The notes under the pieces: generated by a model
What the model was told of the DNA's origin: nothing
What the model saw: the letters and a program-made list of their open reading frames with translations, nothing else
Database searches by the model: none
Translations under genes and position numbers: made by a program
Shown: positions 26,479 to 33,751 of the stretch, in pieces
How the letters are laid out: each line of letters begins with the position of its first letter
Numbering within the stretch: the first letter of the stretch is position 1
Assembly (NCBI RefSeq): GCF_021531975.1
Contig: NZ_JAFBIY010000010.1
Location: 1 to 53,803 of the forward strand
Origin: Faecalicatena contorta
GTDB lineage: Bacteria > Bacillota > Clostridia > Lachnospirales > Lachnospiraceae
DNA length: 53,803 bases
Direction: 5' to 3'

Positions 26479-26967
26479 ATGGGAAACAAGAGAAATGATT
26501 ATATCAGCTGGGATGAATACTTCATGGGAGTAGCCATGTTATCCGGTATGCGTTCCAAAGATCCCAACACACAGGTGGGCTGCTGTATTGTAAGTCAGGA
26601 TAACAAGATATTATCTATGGGATACAACGGACTTCCGATCGGATGCTCGGATGATGAGTTCCCGTGGGAAAGAGAAGGCGAAGACCCATTAGAGACAAAA
26701 TATGTATATACCGTGCATAGTGAGCTGAATGCCATTTTGAATTACAGAGGCGGAAGCCTCGAAGGAGCAAAGTTGTATGTATCATTGTTCCCGTGTAATG
26801 AATGTGCAAAAGCGATCATTCAAAGCGGGATCAAAGAAGTCATATATGACTGCAACAAATATAAGGACACAGCATCTGTACAGGCGTCCATGCGGATGTT
26901 TGACTCTGCCGGTGTGAGATATCATCAGTATCATCGTACCGGACGGAAGATAGATATAGAGCTTTAA
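26479..26967 (+). CDS. dCMP deaminase family protein
   Basis: A zinc cytidine/deoxycytidylate deaminase that converts dCMP to dUMP. The active site is intact: HSELNAIL gives the zinc His and catalytic Glu, and PCNECAKAI gives the two zinc Cys. At 162 aa it is a normal dCMP deaminase; related ComEB proteins are similar. GGGAGG precedes the ATG and upp lies 18 bases upstream. A strong terminator follows the stop. Confidence 0.92.
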   Translation: MGNKRNDYISWDEYFMGVAMLSGMRSKDPNTQVGCCIVSQDNKILSMGYNGLPIGCSDDEFPWEREGEDPLETKYVYTVHSELNAILNYRGGSLEGAKLYVSLFPCNECAKAIIQSGIKEVIYDCNKYKDTASVQASMRMFDSAGVRYHQYHRTGRKIDIEL

Positions 26968-26975
26968 TTGTGTAA

Positions 26976-27022
26976 TATACCCCGGGGTAAAATGAAACTC
27001 ATTTTACCCCGGGGTATTTTGC
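26976..27022. terminator. Strong bidirectional terminator, copy B
   Basis: The arms TACCCCGGGGTAAAATGA and complement are identical over 18 bases to those at 20315-20360; only the loop differs (AAC here). It serves the converging deaminase and DUF2508 genes. Its right arm also encodes the last residues (TPG) and stop of the leftward gene. Confidence 0.9.
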
Positions 27023-27264
27023 AGGTTTCCTACGTCCCGAATCTGTTTTAGCAGGAAATGATATCGTTTCCATGCAGCATTCCCCTCATAAATGTAGCAG
27101 TCGATCATATCCGGATCGCTGGCATTTTGAAAATTATTGTATGCGTTTTCTATTTCCTGACGAGCTTTTTTTATTTCTTCCGCAATTGTATTGTTGCCTG
27201 GATCGTAAGCGAGTCTTCGATAAACATCATTTTCCGCATGTTTGCCTCTGGGAAATAATTGCAT
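27004..27264 (-). CDS. DUF2508 family protein (YaaL-like)
   Basis: An 86-aa helical protein matching the DUF2508 pattern: EEIKKARQEIENAYNNFQNASDPD followed by MIDCYIYEGNAAWKRYHFLLKQIR. In Bacillus the equivalent yaaL lies directly before bofA on the same strand. Here it is divergent from bofA with about 110 bases between starts. ATG 27264 follows GGAGGTGG. The C terminus runs into a terminator hairpin. Function of the family is unknown; the pairing with bofA suggests a sporulation link. Confidence 0.75.
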   Translation of the reverse strand: MQLFPRGKHAENDVYRRLAYDPGNNTIAEEIKKARQEIENAYNNFQNASDPDMIDCYIYEGNAAWKRYHFLLKQIRDVGNLQNTPG

Positions 27265-27373
27265 AATCCACCTCCAGATAGAAATATTTATTCCTAGTAT
27301 GAACTGTTTTTTAGAATAAAATACAGTTTTGCGGGATATATATGGAAATAGAAAAGGGAAAGAGGGGTGCGGC

Positions 27374-27583
27374 ATGTCAGAATGGCGATCACATATTATG
27401 ATTAATTTTTTTATCCGGGCGATTGTCGGAATTGTTATGATATTTTTCGTCAATCAGTTTCTGGCGTCAAAGGGGATCGCCCTGCATGTAGGCATGAATC
27501 CCCTGACATTTGTGACATCCGGAACATTTGGGGCGCCGGGAGTCGCACTTTTATATGGAATTGCATTTTATCAGGGATTATAG
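27374..27583 (+). CDS. bofA: Pro-sigma-K processing inhibitor BofA family
   Basis: A 69-aa membrane protein with two hydrophobic segments. The conserved second half, HVGMNPLTFVTSGTFGAPGV, carries the Asn and Pro-Gly residues typical of BofA. BofA holds the intramembrane protease SpoIVFB inactive in the mother cell during sporulation; many clostridia keep BofA without SpoIVFB, so its partner here is open. GTGCGG before ATG 27374 is a weak site and GAGGGG lies a little further up. The stop overlaps the stop of the opposite-strand transferase by 6 bases. Confidence 0.82.
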   Translation: MSEWRSHIMINFFIRAIVGIVMIFFVNQFLASKGIALHVGMNPLTFVTSGTFGAPGVALLYGIAFYQGL

Positions 27584-28198
27584 CGTGCGGTAGGCAACAC
27601 TGCATACATACCCTTCTGGCGCAGTGATATTTTGTATTTCCCAGAAGGTGTATTCTTCCTGTATCTTTTCATCTGTAAATGATGCAGATAATCCGGTACC
27701 GATTCCTTTTAGAAAGGCTTCTGTTCTTGTCCAGCAGCGGAAGAAATATTGCTGTTCTTCTTCTCCTTCCAAATATTTTAAGTGCTCGGCTTCTTCGGGA
27801 AGAAATGTCCGTCTGGCGATGGCCTGAAAGTTATTTTTCTGTCGTATTTTTTCTACATCTATGCCTACTGGTGAGGTAGAGGAAAATGCGATTGCAATGC
27901 AGCCATCGGTATGTGACAGGTTAAAATATAAAGCAGGGAATGTCTCAAAAAAGGGCTTTCCGTGCTTTTCTTTTTGAAAAACAATATCCTGCTCCGGGAT
28001 ATGCAGATACAGGGAAAGCAGGTGCTTTAGCAAAAAATGTGCCTGTTCCCTTGTGGAAAGTGCAAGGAGGTTTTTGTGCACATTGTCCAAAGTTGTTGTA
28101 TCCTCCTCGGAAAAGAGCCAGATATGAAGCTGTGAGGCTTCTGGGAGTGGAAGTGATGTAGTCAGGATATCTTTTGCAGACCACTGTTTTATATTCAT
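27578..28198 (-). CDS. 4'-phosphopantetheinyl transferase (Sfp type)
   Basis: Moves phosphopantetheine from CoA to acyl- or peptidyl-carrier proteins. Sfp-type motifs are visible: FNLSHTDGCIAIAFSSTSPVGIDVEKI (with the magnesium-binding GIDVE) and WTRTEAFLKGIGTGL (the W-x-KEA-like region, here WTRTEA). The 206-aa length is close to the 220-aa norm. AAGGAGAG precedes the start. No polyketide or non-ribosomal synthase genes lie in the window, so its carrier protein is elsewhere. Confidence 0.9.
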   Translation of the reverse strand: MNIKQWSAKDILTTSLPLPEASQLHIWLFSEEDTTTLDNVHKNLLALSTREQAHFLLKHLLSLYLHIPEQDIVFQKEKHGKPFFETFPALYFNLSHTDGCIAIAFSSTSPVGIDVEKIRQKNNFQAIARRTFLPEEAEHLKYLEGEEEQQYFFRCWTRTEAFLKGIGTGLSASFTDEKIQEEYTFWEIQNITAPEGYVCSVAYRTL

Positions 28199-28528
28199 AG
28201 AATACTCTCCTTTTTGTTGTAGTTAGGGCGTTAGATGGATATATGCCGTTATTGTTATTATAATCTCATAAAAAGTTGTTTCAAGGGGGAATATCAGAAA
28301 TATTATCCATGTTGCACAAATTTTGACAATTTTCAAAAAATGCATGGACAAGATGTAAAAGAGAGATTATAATCATCCTACAAGTCAGATGAATGACTTG
28401 TTCTGATTGTTTTATTCTAATGGCAGATTCAAATTAATTCAAAGTTATTCTAAGTTATTCAGCCATTTCGGCATTGAATTCACAAAGAGATAACTGACTC
28501 TTATGGTAAAGACTAGGAGGGATATTAT
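28199..28528 (+). promoter_or_regulatory. Tad locus promoter region with 5' hairpin
   Basis: No gene is seen in this gap. TGGACA (28345-28350) and TATAAT (28368-28373) are 17 bases apart, placing the start near 28380. The RNA would begin with a perfect 7-bp hairpin, CAAGTCA/TGACTTG (28381-28400). About 150 nt of leader follow before tadZ. Confidence 0.6.
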
Positions 28529-29440
28529 GTGGTAAGTAAGAACTTGGTAATTTGTGACCAGGAAGATGGATACGCATCTGCATTTGCAGGGTATATCATG
28601 GACAAAAAGGAGCTTGCTTTTCAGGTGCAGACGTGCAGTGATATTGCGCATGTACTGTCTGTGCAAAAGGAAGGGAAGATTGATTATCTTTTTATTTCCG
28701 CTGAGTGTCCGAAAGAAGTGAGAAAAAAGGTGAAGGCAGACAAAGTATTTGTCCTTGCGGATCATGCCATGACTGACCTTACGGATCGGGAGATCCTGCT
28801 GTATAAGTATCAGTCAGGGGAAGAGCTTTTGGCAGAGCTCATCAGGCAGTGCAGTCGGAGTGATACCTCAGAAGGAGGTTTTCTCAAGACGGTAAAAAAG
28901 AAGCAGGGGAGGATTATTGGTGTGTTTTCGCCGGTGCATCGAATCGGAAAGACAACGTATGCGCTTATGCTGGGTGAGGAACTGGCGTCTCGTGCAAATG
29001 TACTCTATCTGAACATGGAATTGTATGGAGGAAGAGAAGGATATTTTGCAGAAGGAGGACAGTGCCTGTCAGATGTATTGTATTATGTGCGTCAGGAACA
29101 GGGGAATCTGGGACTGATTCTTACTACACTTGTAAAGCATCGCAATCATCTGGATTACGTAAGTCCGGTTCAGGTGTCGGAGGATATTAAATCGGTTTCG
29201 CTGGAAGAGTGGCGAAGATTAATCCGAAAGATCATGGAGGAAAGTATCTATGAAGTTCTGATTCTGGATCTGGATGAGGGTATAAGAGATGTCTATGACA
29301 TACTGGAGATGTGTACGGAGATACATATGCCGGTCACGAAGGATGAAGCGGCAGAAGCCAAGATCCGGCAGTTTGAGGAGGAGATCGTTCTGCTGGGGAA
29401 GGAGGATATTCGGAGAAAGATTATCCGAAAGGAGCAGTGA
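28529..29440 (+). CDS. TadZ/CpaE-like pilus localisation ATPase
   Basis: A 303-aa protein of the tight-adherence (Flp/type IVc pilus) system. The N-terminal part (about 1-110) resembles a degenerate receiver domain. The C-terminal MinD/ParA-like part (about 125-300) has a deviant Walker A, FSPVHRIGKTTYAL, and a late VLILDLDEGIRDV strand. TadZ/CpaE marks the pole for pilus assembly. The start is GTG 28529, with AGGAGG 8 bases upstream; the overlapping ATG at 28527 meets a stop after two codons. It precedes the broken cpaF by 2 bases. Confidence 0.75.
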   Translation: MVSKNLVICDQEDGYASAFAGYIMDKKELAFQVQTCSDIAHVLSVQKEGKIDYLFISAECPKEVRKKVKADKVFVLADHAMTDLTDREILLYKYQSGEELLAELIRQCSRSDTSEGGFLKTVKKKQGRIIGVFSPVHRIGKTTYALMLGEELASRANVLYLNMELYGGREGYFAEGGQCLSDVLYYVRQEQGNLGLILTTLVKHRNHLDYVSPVQVSEDIKSVSLEEWRRLIRKIMEESIYEVLILDLDEGIRDVYDILEMCTEIHMPVTKDEAAEAKIRQFEEEIVLLGKEDIRRKIIRKEQ

Positions 29441-29442
29441 TT

Positions 29443-30312
29443 ATGATTCAGGAAGAGCAGCTTCATGCGCGGATTCTGGCAGAACTGGATATGTCCAGAG
29501 AGATTGAAGATGAAGAGCTCACCCGCCTGATTCACAGGGTCCTTAAGGAGGCTTGTGAGGAAGAGTATATCCCGCTTGCGAGAAGATCCTCACTGGGACG
29601 TGAACTTTTTAATGCTTTTCGTAAACTGAATCTTCTTCAGGAATTTCTTGAGGATGAAGAAATAACGGAAATCATGATCAATGGAACGCAGAGTATATTT
29701 CTGGAAAAGGCAGGGCAGGTCTTTCAGGCGGAAAAAAGATTTGCCTCTGCCGAAAAGCTGGAAGATGTCATTCAGCAGATTGCAGCCGGCGCAAACCGGA
29801 TCGTGAACGAAGCATCGCCGATTGTCGACGCAAGGCTCAAGGATGGATCCCGGGTCAATATTGTACTGGCACCGGTCGCTCTAAATGGGCCGATCGTCAC
29901 GATTCGGAAGTTTCCGAAGGAAGCCATTACGATGCAGCATCTTAAGGACTGGCAATCCATAGATGCAGAAGTAGCAGATTTCCTGACGATACTTGTTGCG
30001 GCAGGCTATAACATTTTTATTAGTGGAGGTACGGGCTCCGGAAAGACAACTTTTCTGAATGCTTTATCTCAGTATATTCCTTCTGATGAGCGAATCATTA
30101 CGATCGAGGATAATGCGGAGCTTCAGATACAGGGCATACCGAATCTGGTTACTCTGGAGGCAAGGAATGCGAATGTAGAAGGATGCGGTGAGATAACCAT
30201 TCGGGATCTGATTAAGACGGCCCTTCGTATGAGACCGGACAGGATAATCGTGGGAGAGGTGCGGCAGGCGGAAGCGATTGATATGCTGCAGGCGCTTATA
30301 TGTACTTTATAA
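29443..30312 (+). pseudogene. CpaF/TadA pilus ATPase, C-terminally truncated
   Basis: This is the secretion ATPase of the Tad pilus. The N-terminal domain and most of the motor are present: LLQEFLEDEEITEIMINGT, the Walker A FISGGTGSGKTTFLNAL, and the MRPDRIIVGEVRQAEA Walker B/Asp box. After EAIDMLQA, where the family continues with the NTGHDG His-box, the reading changes to LICTL and stops. About 100 residues are missing and AT-rich foreign DNA begins. ATG 29443 has AAAGGAG upstream. The rest of cpaF and the tad genes that should follow are not in the window. Probably inactive. Confidence 0.85.
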
Positions 30313-30376
30313 TAATTATATATATGATGTGTATAAGGATGGAATATAAAGAGTAAGAGAGAGGAATAGGAACGTT

Positions 30377-30685
30377 ATGAACATTAAATATAAGTTATTG
30401 TATAAAAGGTTAATAGAGGAAGGAAAGAGAGTAGGTGTCATTCAATATTATAATGTACTGTTCATAATGGAGCTATTGTCAGATAAAGATATATGGTATT
30501 TAGAACAGTGGATTAATGGTACAAATAACATTAATATGAAGGATATACATAGATGGTGTAGGTTACATTTTATTAAATACCACACTGTATTTGTTTATAT
30601 GAAAGAGTACCCATTAAAAGCAAATATTTGGAACGTATATTCATATATAAGATGGAAAATAGAAGGGGTGATGAACAGGGGATAA
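30377..30685 (+). CDS. Hypothetical protein, 102 aa
   Basis: Not recognised. The protein is basic and rich in Tyr, Ile, Lys and Trp, probably helical, without signal peptide, membrane segment or Cys pairs. GAGAGGAATAGG lies before the ATG. It is the first gene after the break in cpaF, is strongly AT-rich, and ends before a terminator at 30706-30735. It may be element-borne regulatory or accessory DNA; no function is proposed. Confidence 0.45.
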   Translation: MNIKYKLLYKRLIEEGKRVGVIQYYNVLFIMELLSDKDIWYLEQWINGTNNINMKDIHRWCRLHFIKYHTVFVYMKEYPLKANIWNVYSYIRWKIEGVMNRG

Positions 30686-30705
30686 GATATAATGTTGTTA
30701 GTATG

Positions 30706-30735
30706 AAGGGAGCCTCAAAGTAGGGCGCCCTTTTT
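30706..30735 (+). terminator. Terminator after the 102-aa gene
   Basis: AAGGGAGCC pairs with GGCGCCCTT (one mismatch) over TCAAAGTAG, followed by TTT. It insulates the left end from the converging recombinase operon. Confidence 0.65.
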
Positions 30736-30762
30736 GAAAGAATGAAAGATGAAGGCTCTGCT

Positions 30763-31677
30763 CTATTCGTCTGGCAGAGCCTGAGTATTGTTTTGATTCG
30801 TAGAAAATAAATCTAGTTGACCTTCAGGGGTTGCTCCTTGATCGGATTCATCTTCAGTCGATAGTTCTTTTTTTTTAGGTGTTTTATGAGTGTATAGTTT
30901 TTCAAAAGGGAGCGGATATTTGGATTTTTTGTTGTATTCTAATAAAAGAGCTTCTGCGAATCCTAATGAACCGGCACGACGTTCTCTGGCAGTACGACTA
31001 ATTTCTCTGACAGAGACACGTCCAACTTTTTCTTTAAACGTGTCATCTTTCATTGTATCTCCATAAGCATTATCCAGACGGGCAATAGCATTTAGCATGT
31101 TGGAGCTAAAAGACATAGGTGCACCTTCCCAAGTGGCAACACAAAGACGTAAAACACGATCAAGAGTGTGGAAACCGTATTTTTCATAAATATTTATTAA
31201 AGTGGACACAGCACATATACCTCCGGGGCGAGAGGAAGAGGTAATAGTGAGATCATACGATTCAACAAGATCACGTATAATGAGTTCCCTATCGTTGCCA
31301 GCCTCAATATTAGCCATGAATATTTCATAAGGCAATAATGATTTGACATATTTCATTTGATTTGCAAAAATATCTGCTTCTTGAGTGTAAGCCAGATCAT
31401 CATAGACCATACACCAAACAGGGGTTTCTCTTGATCCAGAGACTAGAGCGACAATTTCTATAGTGTGTTGTCCGTTGAATACATAATTTATTCCATCACG
31501 TCTACTTACTTTTACAGGGTTTATTTGATACAGATCAAAATTAGCTGCGGCACGCTGAACGTGTTTGATGGATAGATTACGCTGGTAATCTTGATTTGAG
31601 CATAGATTTTTGATTGGTATTTGCTCAAAATGCACTTGAGGAACAAATTTTTGTAAATCCTCGGTATTTCCATCCAT
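30763..31677 (-). CDS. ParB/Srx-fold protein (DUF6551-like)
   Basis: A 304-aa protein with a ParB-like N-terminal fold. The motif YQINPVKVSRRDGINYVFNGQHTIEIVAL resembles the ParB/sulfiredoxin core, in which a short ligand-binding loop follows the first strands. The C-terminal tail (about 255-304) is charged and low-complexity. It is the last gene of the five-gene recombinase operon, 2 bases after its neighbour, with GGAGGAAA before the ATG. Relatives sit beside serine recombinases in clostridial elements. A role in DNA recognition or CTP-dependent clamping is an inference from ParB. Confidence 0.7.
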   Translation of the reverse strand: MDGNTEDLQKFVPQVHFEQIPIKNLCSNQDYQRNLSIKHVQRAAANFDLYQINPVKVSRRDGINYVFNGQHTIEIVALVSGSRETPVWCMVYDDLAYTQEADIFANQMKYVKSLLPYEIFMANIEAGNDRELIIRDLVESYDLTITSSSRPGGICAVSTLINIYEKYGFHTLDRVLRLCVATWEGAPMSFSSNMLNAIARLDNAYGDTMKDDTFKEKVGRVSVREISRTARERRAGSLGFAEALLLEYNKKSKYPLPFEKLYTHKTPKKKELSTEDESDQGATPEGQLDLFSTNQNNTQALPDE

Positions 31678-31679
31678 AA

Positions 31680-32600
31680 TTATATTTCCTCCAATTTCTT
31701 TAATATACTATTTGTGGTTGATAAAAGGCACATAAGTTGATACTTTAGCTTATTCTTCGCTGTATTAGATGCCATTTTAAAATCAGAAACTCTTAATACT
31801 CTTTCAGTAGAACTGATCCATGAGGGAATTGTCAGCGTAAGACTTGCAATTTCTGCATCTGGATCGAATTGTGGAAGATTGCGTATGGAAGGAACGGAAG
31901 CAGATGTTTTTTTATCTGACATTGGCTTAGCGTAATTATTCCACAGTAATTCCCTTTTCATATCATGGTAACTGAGATGCCCTATCTGTTCGGAGAGAAG
32001 GTAGTTATTTAGTTTTAAAAGCTGTTCCTTTGGTAAATCTGAAAGCTCAATAATATTGGCTTGGGAAATCCAGAGTTGACCGGAACGGACTCTTTTGACC
32101 AGATCAGGAACTTTTTCATCAATTATATCTAGTGCATGGCTGTAGGCAGAATATTTATGAACAGTAGCCATTGATATATTACATTCTTCGGATACTTTTT
32201 TTGCTGCAACGCTAGAACCAGAAGTATGAGATTTATTTGTAGACGAAAGTTGTCTTGCAATTATTATTTTTTCAGCATTATATTTTTCCCCGATTAGATA
32301 TTTTTTGTTCGCATTGGTCAAATCTTCTCTTTTTAGTTGGTCAGTACATATCCATGAAATAACATCTTCTTTGCTGGGAAAATGAAGTCTTTTTATGCGG
32401 AAAGGGATACTGTGCTTGCGGAATAATTCATATGCTTCTATACCATTAATGACAATACCATTCCATGTGCAGATTGGGACGTGATAGGAATGACATAATA
32501 TCTGTTGTTCAAGTTTTTTATAATCTTTTTCATTGAGATATTGGTATAAATTCGTGAATTCAGGTTTGGTTTTCAATGTATATATACTATAATTGCGCAT
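31680..32600 (-). CDS. ParB-like DNA-binding protein
   Basis: A 306-aa protein with a ParB arrangement: an N-terminal nuclease-like part (CTWNGIVINGIEAYELFRKHSIPFRIKRL at about 45-75), then a helix-turn-helix region (SVAAKKVSEECNISMATVHKYSAYSHAL at about 130-160) and a helical tail. ATG 32600 follows TTGGAGA; an in-frame TTG and ATG lie just upstream, so the start may be a few codons earlier. It overlaps the end of the preceding 138-aa gene. With the next gene it makes a pair of different ParB-like proteins, suggesting partition-like or recombination-site binding rather than metabolism. Confidence 0.65.
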   Translation of the reverse strand: MRNYSIYTLKTKPEFTNLYQYLNEKDYKKLEQQILCHSYHVPICTWNGIVINGIEAYELFRKHSIPFRIKRLHFPSKEDVISWICTDQLKREDLTNANKKYLIGEKYNAEKIIIARQLSSTNKSHTSGSSVAAKKVSEECNISMATVHKYSAYSHALDIIDEKVPDLVKRVRSGQLWISQANIIELSDLPKEQLLKLNNYLLSEQIGHLSYHDMKRELLWNNYAKPMSDKKTSASVPSIRNLPQFDPDAEIASLTLTIPSWISSTERVLRVSDFKMASNTAKNKLKYQLMCLLSTTNSILKKLEEI

Positions 32601-33003
32601 ACTCATCTCCAATTATTTTTGATTTTAGTTCCACCTGTGGCAGTCGTGTAATGATGTTATCCATGGAAAATAGAGCTATTTTGTTATCGGGGTAAATGTT
32701 TCCTTCCAAACGAAAAATATTATATTTTTCCCAAGAAAGGTTAAGCTGGGAAAGTGAATATAGTAATTCTCGGCTGTATAATTCATAGCTATTACCATTG
32801 ATAACAAAATAATCTTTAACTTTATGAGCAAGTTTATCTTCTGCACAGCTAGCTTTGATAGCTATCATTTTTTGAGAGGGATTAACAAGTAGTTGAATAT
32901 ATTCTGGGTTACCAATCTGACGGAGTGTACTGCGATGGATTCGTATGCGGTTCTTTTTAAAATCAATACATATTAGTGGATGGGAAGAGTGTTTGTTGTT
33001 CAT
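32587..33003 (-). CDS. Stand-alone copy of the recombinase C-terminal domain (138 aa)
   Basis: A short protein consisting of one domain. Its pattern (IRIHRSTLRQIGNPEYIQLLVNPSQKMIAIK) matches the C-terminal extension of the serine recombinase (FNKDAIRKF...FVEMLIHPKSKLLAIR) and the 262-aa neighbour (VNTACIRKL...YVQILVNPIDKKLAVR). It lacks the YP-x-W-N-x-FG tail motif that the other two have. ATG 33003 is reached by AGGAAAAAA; it overlaps the previous gene by 41 bases in another frame. Probably a DNA- or recombinase-binding accessory subunit; this is inferred. Confidence 0.6.
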   Translation of the reverse strand: MNNKHSSHPLICIDFKKNRIRIHRSTLRQIGNPEYIQLLVNPSQKMIAIKASCAEDKLAHKVKDYFVINGNSYELYSRELLYSLSQLNLSWEKYNIFRLEGNIYPDNKIALFSMDNIITRLPQVELKSKIIGDEYAQL

Positions 33004-33751
33004 ATGTTTTTTCCTCACTTTCTGTTGCTGATGGTTCATTTGTGTTTTTTGTGTATTTGTCAGTTGTTTTTTTCTTTTCTTGTATGTCAAATACAGCATA
33101 ACCTTCAAATATATTGACTTGCATTGATTTTTGATGCTCTTCCACTGGGATACCAAACTGGTTCTTCCATTCTTCAGGATAAGAAGGTGTCCTGGCAGTG
33201 GTTACATTTCCATTGTCTTTTATTGTACGTGGAAATATTTCTGGTGAAGTCAAATCGAAGATGAACAGTATTTCATTTCCGGAACGAATTAGCTTGCCAA
33301 GGATCTTGTACCGATAATTAGGATTCCAGTCCATGAGTGAAATCACTTTGGCAAAGAAAATCCGGCAAGTGATTTGTTTTGGAGAACGTTTTTTACCAGA
33401 GGAACACCAACGAAAGGAGTCTTTCTCTTCTTCTCGACAGGGACGAACAGCCAGCTTTTTATCAATGGGGTTGACTAATATTTGTACATACTCGACATCT
33501 GGTAATTTTCTAATGCAGGCGGTATTTACGGATACCTTATAGTTATTAAAGGTAAATGAAGGTTCATAGATATGAGCGAAAAATTCGCCACGAACAACCT
33601 GATAACCGTCATAACTAAAAGAATCATCGTCGATTACTTCCATTTGGCTTGTGGGGGTAGATGTGATTGTTACGGGCATAGGTGGGTTAATTTTCATCAT
33701 ATCAGAAGGTTCGGTTGCTATATTCCATTGATTTTGAGGTTGATCGCTCAT
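32963..33751 (-). CDS. Duplicate of the recombinase C-terminal half (262 aa)
   Basis: This protein resembles the C-terminal half of the upstream recombinase without its catalytic domain. Shared are DGYQVVRGEFFA (recombinase: DYEIARGQFFS), a VNTACIRKLPDVEYVQILVNP block, an MDWNPNYRYKILG block (recombinase: KWDKKCKYRILG) and the YPEEWKNQFG tail motif (recombinase: YPADWMNGFG). Start and recombinase stop overlap as ATGA, so translation is coupled. AAGGAGACACC precedes the ATG. It could assemble with the recombinase and set direction or target; no experimentally known function is recalled. Confidence 0.65.
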   Translation of the reverse strand: MSDQPQNQWNIATEPSDMMKINPPMPVTITSTPTSQMEVIDDDSFSYDGYQVVRGEFFAHIYEPSFTFNNYKVSVNTACIRKLPDVEYVQILVNPIDKKLAVRPCREEEKDSFRWCSSGKKRSPKQITCRIFFAKVISLMDWNPNYRYKILGKLIRSGNEILFIFDLTSPEIFPRTIKDNGNVTTARTPSYPEEWKNQFGIPVEEHQKSMQVNIFEGYAVFDIQEKKKTTDKYTKNTNEPSATESEEKTYEQQTLFPSTNMY

